From contig NC_092677.1 of assembly GCF_964355755.1 (NCBI RefSeq), positions 22,724,101 through 22,788,100 of the forward strand: DNA of 64,000 bases, in the 5' to 3' direction. This stretch comes from Antedon mediterranea. Lineage: Eukaryota > Echinodermata > Crinoidea > Comatulida > Antedonidae. Within the stretch, counting starts at the first letter, position 1; every line of letters starts with the position of its first letter. The notes beneath the pieces were generated by a model. It made no database searches. It saw only the letters and a list, made by a program, of their open reading frames with translations, and was not told the DNA's origin. The translations under genes and the position numbers were made by a program. This document shows, one piece after another, positions 23,726 to 35,800 of the stretch.

Positions 23726-24843
23726 GACGAAAGATCACGTTAATATTGCGTAATTGAAACGTAATCCACCATCGTTCCAGATCTGAAAGAAAACAATAAA
23801 AAAGTTTCAAAGATCCGTGTTCATTTATCACATGTTTATTATACATTTTTTGTTTGCGTTTCAACCTATCGATCTCTTGCTTGTAAAACGTATACGGCCA
23901 GCTTGCTTCGTCAATATCCCGAACACAGACTCACAAGGCTTGCGTGATTTAGGTGTAGTCCATGTTTGCCCCATATTAGCAGCTTTTTTTCACAATTAAA
24001 AATGTTGTCAACTCCAGTAATATAATAGTAAGCAATATCCAAATACAAACGGTATTATAATTTCTTTTCAACTAAATAGACAGTAGTAGTATATGAAAAA
24101 ATGATTAAACTATAACTGTACGGCCAGTTTTAAACAAGAACATTCATGACTCATTATTTGAGGTCAAATAGAGTTACGTGACGTAAATGTGGATATGGCA
24201 CTGAGATATCGCTACAGCTGAATTCAATCAGTGGTGTTAGCCAATTTAATTCTGATGTCTGTACCTATGGAAACCACGTTCAAAATGATTGAACAAATAT
24301 CAATATTAGCAAAAATATCAAACTGATTTTTAAATTAAACTATTTTTTAAATCAGATTATTAATCGAAATAGTAAAATATGAAGTGTTATAGAATTGACA
24401 ATTGCTGCATTTGCTCATGCAATATCAGCCACTAAAATACAGCATTACAGCCAATGTAGCATTTCCTATCCCATGTAATATCCCCATTTGTGTAGACCTT
24501 GTGAAGTGATGGAATAACCTGATATTTTCTTTTGTTTGTGGCTTGAAACCTACCACTTTTATTCAACTTTCAATTTAGCAACAGTGCAATTCACTGGTTT
24601 TACCGGACGTCGATGTTTACTATATGCTTAATAAATCGTAGAAGTTATTAATAAAAAGTGAACCTAGACGCGGAAAATGTTTTTTTTATATGTATCAGAT
24701 TTTAGGGCGAACCAATAATAATAATAATGGTATCATTTAATACAATTACTGTCCATAATAAATTAAGAGGACACCCATTAAGAAGACACCTTAAAGAGGT
24801 GCCTCCTGAATTGGGGTTGGTCTCATTTGTTTCAGAAAAGTTT

Positions 24844-24987
24844 CCCCTTAATCATGGGTGTCCCCTTAATCATGGGTGTCCCCTTAACCATGGGTGTCCC
24901 CCTAATCATGGGTGTCCCCTTAATCATGGGTGTCCCCTTAATCATGGGTGTCCCCTTAATCATGGGTGTCCCCTTAATCATGGATGT
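24844..24987. repeat. 18-bp minisatellite CCCCTTAATCATGGGTGT, eight copies
   Basis: Eight head-to-tail 18-bp units, nearly identical. Unit 3 has TTAACC, unit 4 has CCCCCTAAT and unit 8 has GGATGT. The flanking AAGACACC and AGGACACCC resemble the unit on the other strand. All three open frames across it are periodic (PLNHGC, LIMGVP, MIKGTP) and are not genes. Confidence 0.95.
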
Positions 24988-25621
24988 CCTATGTATAGAG
25001 AGTGATGTTCCGGAAGGCTGGAGTAGTGGTTCGTGTATTACGCTATTACCTCTAATCGACATGCATAAAAACGTTTACAAATGCCCAACTCTTGAAAGGA
25101 AATAAAATACAACAATAACAAACATAAGACGTGCTTGTTTATATCCAGGGTCCTAGTGTCAAGCTGTGGATCACAATCCAATGGATTATAACTTGTTTTG
25201 TCCAACCAGTCTCGTATAAATTAGTTTTGAACGCACATGATATGTGATTAAAGTATCAGATCACCAATTATGTATTTTTCTCATAATGATAACCGTGGCG
25301 ACTTCATAATCATATACTACTAGTTTAGGAAGCATGGTCGGGTTGGTAGTTAGGCATAGCATAGTGCTAAGTGCTGTTCAACATATTAAATAAAATTGTA
25401 TGTAACAGTCATTTATGAGCAGCCTGGGAGAATGTGACTCTGACAGCCTGTGATTCAGTGATCAGCTGTCTCCTTCGTTCTGTGCAATATCAAGGTGTTC
25501 CGGCCTTCTGGCGCTTTAATTATTGTAATTAATGTGTGTAAATGGATTCTTAATAATAATTTGATTATTAGTTTAAGTCATTGACTTTATTGCTTCTAAT
25601 AGAGTTGTTAACGACGTATAT

Positions 25622-25894
25622 CAGATTCGTCAAGTTTGATAATAATAATGTAACATGTAGCCTACATTGTGTCCAAAATGCTGCGATGTGACAGCAGTGT
25701 GTGCTCGTCGTACAGATTCGTCAAGTTTGATAATAATAATGTAACATGTAGCCTACATTGTGTCCAAAATGCTGCGATGTGACAGCAGTGTGTGCTCGTC
25801 GTACAGATTCGTCAAGTTTGATAATAATAATGTAACATGTAGCCTACATTGTGTCCTAAATGCTGCGATGTGACAGCAGTGTGTGCTCGTCGTA
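25622..25894. repeat. 91-bp tandem triplication
   Basis: Three head-to-tail copies start at 25622, 25713 and 25804 with CAGATTCGTCAAGTTTGATA and run to GTGTGCTCGTCGTA. A fourth copy breaks off after CAGATCGTC at 25895. Copies differ at only one or two bases (for example CCAAAATG against CCTAAATG), so the array is young. Confidence 0.95.
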
Positions 25895-26077
25895 CAGATC
25901 GTCTTTTGTATTTCCAATGGATTGAAATAATCATGCAAAAGGGAAAGCAAATTAATTTTATTATTATTTTCACAGTTTCTGAATTAATAATTATCACAGG
26001 GTGGGTTTAAGCAAAACAATCTAACAACACGAGACCGAGCTCGCCTTTCTGAGACAGGAACTCGTAACAGCCTTTTG

Positions 26078-26162
26078 ATCTTAAGTCTGGCTGCGACAAA
26101 TACTGTGGTTATAATTTTCCGGAACTGATCCTGTCGCAGCTACAGATAAACCCTTTGATCTC
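26078..26162. repeat. Small hairpin repeat related to 6541-6785
   Basis: GATCTTAAGTCTGGCTGCGACA pairs imperfectly with TGTCGCAGCTACAGATAAAC and CCTTTGATC. The GGCTGCGACA / TGTCGCAGC core and the GATC(A/T)AAG end match the inner hairpin at about 6600-6720. It is probably a short MITE remnant. Confidence 0.4.
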
Positions 26163-29100
26163 CGAATTGTCTGAGTTTCTTTATGCCTGCTAATTTGAAT
26201 ACATACTGTACCATCATGAAGAAATAAGTTAGTCTCCATGGTACCATACAGTAAATTAATTACGTAACCGGCCTGCATGTATGTTTATGACAAGAATGAT
26301 ACAATATTTACTGCTTAATGGCATAACTAGCATATTTATGCGTCATAATATTTTTAAATAACAAAATAAAACTTTAATCATTTTTAAAGCATATCCCTAT
26401 TATTAGGTAGCAGAATCCATCATGAATAGCATGGGATTAAAATCATCGAAAATGATAACGACAACAACAACAATTATAATAATAATTATAATATTGATTG
26501 ATTTTAATGACAGCGGTGAGATGAAAAATGGTAAATAAATCCTACTTATCTAACAAGAAGTATCTATTGTGGATTAGAACAGTAGGCCTACTTTGAATCC
26601 TACCTTTTAACTCATGATCATTTCAAATACTTCTAAATCAGTTACATTCTACCATTGACGATTCCGATGTTGACATTATGTTGACAAATTCGTTATTTCA
26701 TTTCAGGCCTGATCAATACTGTGCATCGGTCATACTCGACACGCACGATTCATCTCCGTTTTTTGTTAACGAATTAACGTGGTCACCCCTTAAAAATGGC
26801 CAATATGTTAATTGACACTGTTTCCCCACGCTGTCAATCATAATTGGTTGCGTATTCTGAAATATTTCACTTAATTTAATTCATTTGATAAATATAGAAT
26901 ATTTATAGAAACCCGATGCTTTCTTTATAGACCACTGAGCTGGCTAGACAGGGATGAACGGATACAGATGTATATTTCAATAACGATATGATATCCGTTG
27001 CCCCCATAAATAAATTCTATGAATTCTACACAATCAGTAATATTGAATCATATTCTTCGCCCCGTTTTATATTCTTTAAGGCATGAACATTATTGTGATG
27101 TAAAAGTTCCGTTCCATTTATGAATTTGGCAAAAAGTGGATCGGTTAGAATTCAATTTGGGAGGGTGGTTGGGTAGGTGTCTATAACCATGAACTTGCAA
27201 GATAAGAAACAATTCTGAGGCTTAGCCAAACACTTGTAGGCCTACTTCTTCTTGTTCTCGTTTTGGTTTAAGGAATGAGTAATGTTTTTACATATTTTAC
27301 AAGCCCCAAACTGAAGTGACATCGACAACGTTTTTATAAATGAAATTACTCGAAAAAGAATATTGAAGTTTAAAATATTACTGAAATTCATGCAATAGGC
27401 ATGCTATGCTGCTATCGGTCGTAAGCATGCAGCGTGTCTTCTTTACAGGGCCAGGTCACGTGATGGAATTGAATTGTATTGAACCAAGTGTTTTGCTGTC
27501 TCTGGTTAAACTGATCAAATTACCGTTAGAAACTGGAGTATCGTCGTTCATCAACTGGGGCATAAAGTTATTGCTACAACATGATAGCGGGAGATGATCC
27601 GTAAATAGATAGCTTTGAAATAACTGTCATTCCAATTCACTTACAATATTCTATTCATTAAATGCATTTATCATAATATATATACGGTATCGTATATAAA
27701 CGATTTTATAGACAGTATTTTTTGTTATAAATCATTCTTAAACTTTAAAATGGCTAAATTTCATATAGCTTTTCCCTCGGGATGTATAATATTATATTTG
27801 AAATAAATGTCTAAAAAAATACTATAGAAAGACTAAATTATCAATATTATTATCAATAATTTAAATAAAAGTTTAATAAAAACCAATATAATGACAAACA
27901 AACTTATCAACTAAGTTTGGCAGACATTAAATACTATCTTATCTCAACAACAATAATAATAATTAAATACAAAATGTAAGTGAGACTTCCGCGATAAAAA
28001 GGCTGGTATCACTGTTTGTAACCTTGACGTAATTCATATTAATTGTTTAGTAAATTGTCGTCAATGCCACCAGAAAGGCATTTTAACAACATATCTGTAA
28101 ATCAAGTTTTTACAGAGATACTATTTCGTTCTTTCCTCGTTTACGCCATGAAGTTATATTTCTTGCGGTTCTTTGAATTTGAAAAAAAGAAAAGGAATTA
28201 ACTCGATTTTTCTCCCGGAAGATGAGCAGACACCGAGTGCCCCATGAACACACTTCAAACCTCTCACAAGATATACATTTATGGTACTGCTTAATTGATT
28301 TTATCTCTAAACAATATTAGGCTATATGTTTAATATAATATGCATTTCGAACAGACATGGCATACGTTGTATTGAATGAATATATTCATTATATGAATTT
28401 GTATTGGTGTTATTAGAACAGAATCATATTTAGGTCTAAATTATTATCCAGACATCAAAATGAATACCAATACACATCATACTGTTTATTATGGCAATGA
28501 AAAAGTTAATTTATCAAAACATAATTGATATTTCATTATGCAAAATAATTTCTCTCTCTCTGCTCTTGTAATGATTGTTATTTATTTTGCTCTGGACATG
28601 GGTGGTCTATGAAGGTGAAATAAAGTTTGATGTTGGAGGGATACAAACAAATTATAATGTTTCGTAGGATGACGTATTTTAAAATGTTTATTTTTAATTC
28701 TTACCAGGCTAATACTTACACTACTCATCATCTCAATGTATCTTGCTAGACCTAGAGTAAGATAGGCCTAATTGCGTATGCTATACGTGTGTTATAGACA
28801 GAGGGCTTTTATTCGTAACATGGTTACGTTTATAATATCGTTATTGTGATCAAAACATTAATTTAAAAAACAAGAATTTCTTACTATTTACTAATAAGGT
28901 TTTATTTAAACTGAAGTAACAAATAAAGCACACCTACCGAAAGATTGTCGCTACTCAAACCAGTTGTTAACTATATACATATCCCAGTATGATAACCACG
29001 ACCGCGTGTCTGGTGGTCCAATATTGTATGATTGTATGAACAAATACATACAATTCCGTTCCATAGGAAATTGGAGCAAGGCCTATGATACTGGTCCAGG

Positions 29101-32100
29101 TATGCGCCAAGATATCTTAACTAAACAAATAAATCAATTTAAGACATTTTGCTTCCTAAAATTCAGATGTCCAATCAAATTGCAGTTATTGTTACGCGTC
29201 GGTGATTTGAATCTGAAAGGAGAAGTCCAGCTTTAACTATTGATCACTAGAGGATACACTTGCTATCACCAGGCTTACTGTTGATAGCCCGGCTTGGTGA
29301 TGAGTAACAAGACTTTATGTTAAGATAGCCAATATTGAATACCGTGTAAAGAAAATACTAGTAAAGAAAATAAAGTTATCCAACGCTATATATCATTTTG
29401 ATTATAAGGTTTACAAATACGTAATACAACACCTATGCCAAGAATGTATAAACATAACTAGTGTTTGAAATGTTAAAAATTAACTTATTTTGGCAAAGTT
29501 CGACAAAAGGGCAAGGCTCCTCGGAAAGTTATAGTACAATATGTTACATATCAAAATATTTTGTAAGAAACTTATCAAGCCATAAACCAGTCATACATGA
29601 ATGCATTTTGATGTGTAATCTCGTTTTCAACTCAATTTGTTTTTGCCGCTAAGGTTTTTTTGGAATCCACTTTGTTCATATCGAAATTCATATATTCGAG
29701 TTTTTCACGGACGACTCCTATTTTGTGAAAGAGCGTCGATGTTACTTCGTTAACATTTTTAGCAATTAATTGACTCAGCCACAATAATTACACTCAGTAA
29801 TCAGTGTTGTGTCGATTGAGTATTATTGGTTCATTAAAATCAAATTGAGAAAAAAGGGTAAAATTCATTTAAAAAAAATGCCTAGTAGGCCTAAAATATT
29901 CAAATAAATCTAGTTTCCTCTCATATTTACTATGCTTACAAACGTTCCGATTGTAGACCTTACTTTATATTGAGTCTGATCCACATCGAACTATGTTTGA
30001 AAGTGAAACTCATCACACCCATGTTACAAAATAACTTTCAGAAAAAAATAGATTGTTATAAGTAGGCCTAATGTTTTTTTTGTAAATTATGATGACTACA
30101 CTATTTTCTAAACTATATGCCTGATATCGGTGAACGATACGGGATTAATGTGTGTGCGTTTATATTCGAGGGGGAGTTTCTTCCAAAAAGTCTAATATCT
30201 AAATCCATGTAGGCGTGGCGCGTTGTGAACGGTAATGGACACTGTATTTTGTGTGCCCCAGATTATTATATTTTACCGCCTTCCGTACTGGTTGTTGTTT
30301 CATGATTTAATTACATGTAGGTTACCGGCCTACTGCTCAAATACAATTTGATATTTACTTATTTTTCTATATCTCAGACAGGTTAAAGCTCTACTAATCC
30401 TATTGGCGAGAGCTAAAGCACCTCATCCAGACCATAACGAAAGTTCTCGCCGGATTAGCAATTGAACAACAGTTTAGTCCAGAATTAGAATGACCACTTC
30501 AGATTTTCCCAAAAGGTCTACATAACAGGCGTTTTACTGATATCAATTTCCGCAATGCTTCCTTTAATAAAATATATAACTTATAAATCAAGAACTTAGG
30601 TGGTCTATCAGGGGCGTGGGGGTAGGCCTACTGTTTTATGTTTCTCTTTAAAAATGTAGTCTTCGCGTACTGTAGGACTCAGTCTGGTGGTACGGGGAAG
30701 GGGGGGGGGGAAGGAGTGTCCAGTAAGAAGGAAGGGTTGCCAATTCTGTAGCGCTTGGCATGAAATTTACGGTGATTATTCTTCGACGGTTGACCCATAG
30801 AATGACTTTGAATTTGTGATTTCTGTTGGCTTACTGCCTTATTATCAATCGTTTAATTTTCAATTAAAAATACAGAATTAGTAGTCTAGCGTCACGGTCT
30901 AGTACACTCGCTCACTCCCCAAATGTAGACGCCCGTGCCTTCAATAATTAATACAATTTGTTACTAATTATAGATAACAAATATAATATGTATACGTTCA
31001 TAAAGTACAATATAACAGGACAGTATCATATTACATTAATCGTTTAACCATTTTCGATGTGATGTAATCTGGTTCATTTTTCTGTACTCATGGTCGTAAG
31101 TTCGGTAGCATTGATGACTGGGTGGCAGCAGGTTTACACTCACCGTCATTTTTATTACAACCTTAATGAAAACACTTTGCGTTGAAAGATATATCCGACA
31201 CGTACTTTAATTCACGTTTACCTTCAAATGGTAAGCGCCACGTCTTGATAACAATTCAGGGGAGGGAAGGGTTTGTTTTTATTTGCAAAATGATATCTTT
31301 GCGATACTCTCAGTGGCTAGTTTTACTCACGATTTCCAAAAAAAATACTAGTCTTGGAATGTTGCAGAATTTAACGATTTCCAAAATATAAAATCGATCT
31401 ATTTCAGTGACTTTGTCATTCTTTTCGATTATATACGTAGAAAATATTTTTCTTCAGAAAGAAAGAAAACCAGAGTCCGGTAGTTTAATTTTAACAAGGT
31501 AGCGAATTTTCTTTGTTTTTACATAACAAAATACTCTTACTTTACTTTTAAATACACAATAACAATGGTATAGTATCTTCTGTTATGTTTTATTCAAAAA
31601 TGTTGCGGACATTCATTGCCAGAGGACAGTTTATACTTACAGAGTAAACAGATCCGCTATTTACACGGGTTATAGAACATAATCATAAGGCAGACAGTTT
31701 CTACATTGTATTAAATTCACTCGCATGTCATTTGGACAATATAAAGGAATTTTTTTTTACCACAAATTGCAGGATATTAGGTTGAAACAACGATGATGTG
31801 ATTTGTAAACAGTCATGTGACCCTATGGCCTTATTTGCACATGCTGAAAGTATACATTTTTTTAGTACTAAACAACTGAAAATACATAAAACATTGTAAA
31901 GTAATAATCTAAAATCCCAAAATAAAAACCATGTCAAACTTAAAAGTTTCAACTTAGTGTTTTGAAAAAAATATAAATGACAACATACAACAAGGTTTAA
32001 TACATATCCAATCACAAAATGTAAAATAAATAAAAATCAAAGAGGATACAGGACGAGTGTTACATCATAACTAACTCATTTATACACCCTAAATTCTTAG

Positions 32101-32796
32101 AAACTTACTACACGGAATATGTTTTATAACACTATATTCCAGGCCTGCTATATCCTACTGATTTTAAATCCTTTAAAAGCTGGATGTTGTGGTGTCAATT
32201 ACATTGCAACAATTGGTTTTTCAGTGAGACATTGTTCCTGTGGGTTGCCTTCCTCCTCTCATTATTAAAGCCATTAACAAGACAATTTATTGATCAATTT
32301 AAAATTACCAACGAATAAAATAATAACACAATGTACATCCTCTTCTCATTACAAATTGTGTGTACAGTACTTGCCCTTTAGTTAAACAATTCAATTTAAT
32401 CATTCAATGTATTCTTGTATATTCTATAATTCATATTATTTGTACATTGTAATATTTGTACCAATATGTTACAATGGTACTTGTAAATTACACTAACAAA
32501 ATCAAATATTCACTTGTTGTCAAACACCTGGGTAAAAGCAACATGTATTTCAACCATGAAATATGCATTTAATAAAAATATTACATGGGTCAATTGTTTG
32601 ACAAATAAAAAGAAAAAACAAGTTGATATTTTTTGCTTTAAAACAATGATATAGTACTTTAATTCAAATGTTTCTGAAAAACATCGCTTTTGTTTTGTAT
32701 AAATACTGTCCAGCTGCAACTTATGATTTCATATATAAAATGAATTTCATTCACAACACCTAGTTATTATTATCTTTTAGCCATTGACAAAGTACC

Positions 32797-32802
32797 TTTA
32801 TT
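32797..32802 (-). terminator. Polyadenylation signal of ZC3H18
   Basis: AATAAA on the minus strand (TTTATT on plus), 79 bases beyond the TGA at 32881. It is well placed for the end of the transcript. Confidence 0.55.
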
Positions 32803-32880
32803 TATCTAGATATCCTGCTGATATGCTTTTCTAAAGTTCTACATCTTACGTCAACATCAATCATGTGCTCTTGGTTGGTG

Positions 32881-35800
32881 TCATGTGCCGGCTAGTTTAG
32901 CTCGTTTCCTAGCGATCGCTTCTTCAACTTCTTTTAGTTGCTTCAGTAACTCTTCTCTGCGTGACTTTGTTCCTTTCTTGGTGACCGCTGCTTTAGACTG
33001 AGCAGGAGCAGCAGCTGGTTTTTCTGATTGTTTTTCTTGGGCTTTTGTCTGAGCTACATTAGCAGCCTTCGTCGATGGGTTCGCACTTGACGAGGTGACT
33101 TTTGTTTTAGCGGTTGGTACTGATTTTTTAATAACTTCTTTAGTTCCTGAAATGAATTAATCATCATGTAACTGAGCTGTACAGTACAACATGCAAATAA
33201 TTGAAGGCAACATAGAAGTATTGTTCTAGTGACAGGGGTATAGCATGTGAGTGATATAATCAAATTCAATTGAGTATACAGTATATACAGTACTCATTCC
33301 TAGCTCATGTGAAAAACTAGATTGCGTGAATATACTATGTCCTTGGCAGTCACCTTGTTAATAGACTAGTAACTGGTAAACAAACCGAGGTTTATGAAAA
33401 GAGCCAGAAATTAGAAGAAAATGCCTATAAAAATAGTAATGGCATGTGATAGAGCACAAGTTTGACAAATCTGTGACATCTTCTTTGTGCCCTGACATAC
33501 ATAAAAAGAATTCAGTACACTATTTTAAATAGTGTGAAAAGAATTGTAGAGGTTGAAAGTAATTTTAAATAGGCTAGAGTGAGTCTTTGTTCACCAGCAG
33601 ACATTCCAGATCTCTGAGGCAAATTATTTAATTTCAATAAATTATAAAATGTGTCAAGTAGGATTGTATTAACTTGTATCAAATCCCTAACCAAATGTTT
33701 CAATTTCACTATTTTGCTCAGTATCTTTGTTAATACTCTCTCCTCCTATGTAATAATTTATTTCAACAACAATTACTTCATTTTAAGATCAAAAGCAGAA
33801 TGTTTTATTTATTATCCATCAGAAACCCTTCACATGAAATATGTATTGTCTCTTTGACTAATTCCAAAAAAATAACAAATAAGAGATTTCGAAAAAAAGT
33901 GGGTCATTTTGAAGTATCATAATAGTTATTAACTTTCACCAAAAATTAGTAAAAAAAAAAAAATCAGTTAACTGAAATACAGACAGTTTTTTGTTACAAA
34001 AATTACTTTGACTTCCAGTCAAAGTTTTTGATCAAATCAAAACATATCTCATAATGTAACGTGCTTGTTTGGCTACTCTGTATGCATAATCATAAAAACT
34101 TCCTCGCGATCTGTGTGAGAACACCTTCTCAACCGTGACGAGTTGTAAACAATCCTAATTAGCATCATGCATAATGCATACTCATGGTTTGAAATCTTTG
34201 TTTACTTTCGCTCGCGACGATTTTCCAGACGAAATGTAATCAAATTAATTTACCTGTTAATTACGTAAACTTGTTGTTTTTGGCTCAAATTTTCGACTTT
34301 GATATGGCCAATTTAAATTTAGAATATTTTGAACTTCATTTTTTTTTGTGTTTCAAGGGACAATACATCTTTAAGTATGAATGCATTTTACTCTACTGTT
34401 TTACTGTATCTTGCTTAGCATTTTGCAAGCCAGACTTTCTTATAAATTTGAATATGTTCTTGCTCAGACAATTATCTTTTCTACAGTAAAGTGTTTCATT
34501 TTATGATGTCATTTAAAAATTACAATATAGGTAGATTCTGTATTTCACCTATGCTATATTGTATTACTAACAGCCGAATCTGTCTGTCTAATCTAAATGG
34601 CATAAAAACACAATTTAGCTCTATAAACATATAAATAAGGTCATACTGTAGGAAGACTTCAACTTTCCACACACTACTTTCGCATGTTATGTTTGCACAG
34701 ATAGCTTGATTTGACCTAAGTGATAAGTTGAAATCTAGTTGTTTTTAAGTGGTTGACTCATTCAAATAGGCTAGACTGATCAAGAACATGAAAGGACAGA
34801 TTTCCTTGAGTGGATAATCTATCAAAATTTGTATAATAAATGCTAAAGAAACAAAAAACAAACTTTGCTATTGGTTTCAATGTTGTCTGATGGTGCTACT
34901 ACTTTATGAAAAATTTAAAATATTTTCATTGTAATAATCTACAAATAATAGTACAGCAGTTATTGTTGCCAAATACAGATTACTTTTACTTGGCTTCATA
35001 ATAAATATGTGGACAACTTACTTACTCTAGATACTGCCTATCAGTTAAAGTTAGTTTTGCAAAACCTTATAAACTGTAAGTACAAGCCAAGCCAATAACA
35101 TTATCAAGATTAATCTGCATGATTTGTGATTTCCTTTAGGGATATGCCAGACAATAACAGGCATATATTTGCTCAACTGTACACAACATCTTAGTTTCAT
35201 AACTTAGCTGTAAACGTTGACAATCGCATCAAAACCAAGTGATTGATTTGGGTACACTGGCTGTAATGTTATGTACAAATTGACCAGATTTCCTTGATGC
35301 TTAACTAACACATTCCTAAAGGAATAAACTAATTGTGATGACTCACCCTTGTGTTTAGTCGCTGGTGAGGGGGGCTTAGTCTTCTTTGCAATGGATTGTG
35401 TTGATGTCTCCAGGCTCCTCTTTTTGCTTGATGTTTCTGTTGGCTGTCAACACATAAACAAGTTTACTTTTATATGAAAGTTTAAATTGTACTAAAATTG
35501 ACATGAAATAAAAATGATGAGGGACAATTTCCCAAACTAGTTCTTGAAAGTTTCAAATTTTGGAGATTTTTAATCATACAATATTTATGACAATACATAC
35601 CTTTTTCAAAAGTGTTAATTTAATATCCTTATGTGCAGTATACTTCAACGGATCTGACCTATCATGGCTAATGGCAGCAGAAGACGTTCCACTCGTTTTA
35701 CTAAAAAAATATCACCATAATAATTTACAAAAATATAAAAGTATAAAAATTGATTCTTGTCCTGTCGTCCTATTACATCTTATTTTAATTATATGATACT

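Larger units (their letters stand above)
23726..32796. other. Nine-kilobase region without a recognised gene
   Basis: I examined both strands and saw no conserved domain, no spliced model with consistent phase and no structural RNA. Contents are an 18-bp minisatellite (24844-24987), a 91-bp triplication (25622-25894), a hairpin repeat (26078-26162) and a G-rich tract with a run of about 12 G near 30700. Two isolated frames of 63 and 90 codons (27406 and 28964) look like chance. Distal regulatory DNA or lncRNA cannot be excluded. Confidence 0.5.

Noticed and set aside
24727-25105. Three periodic frames on both strands
   Set aside because: All come from the 18-bp minisatellite.
27406-27597. 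63-codon frame preceded by a fair splice acceptor (TTCTTTACAG)
   Set aside because: No homologous domain recognised and no partner exon found; could be chance. RNA-seq would settle it.
28964-29236. 90-codon frame with PILYDCMNKYIQF and GNWSKAYDTGPGM
   Set aside because: Looks less random than its neighbours, but I know no family with this pattern and found no splice-linked exons.
30690-30715. G-run that could form a quadruplex
   Set aside because: A single homopolymer-like tract without four separated G-blocks in a conserved setting; nothing ties it to a gene.
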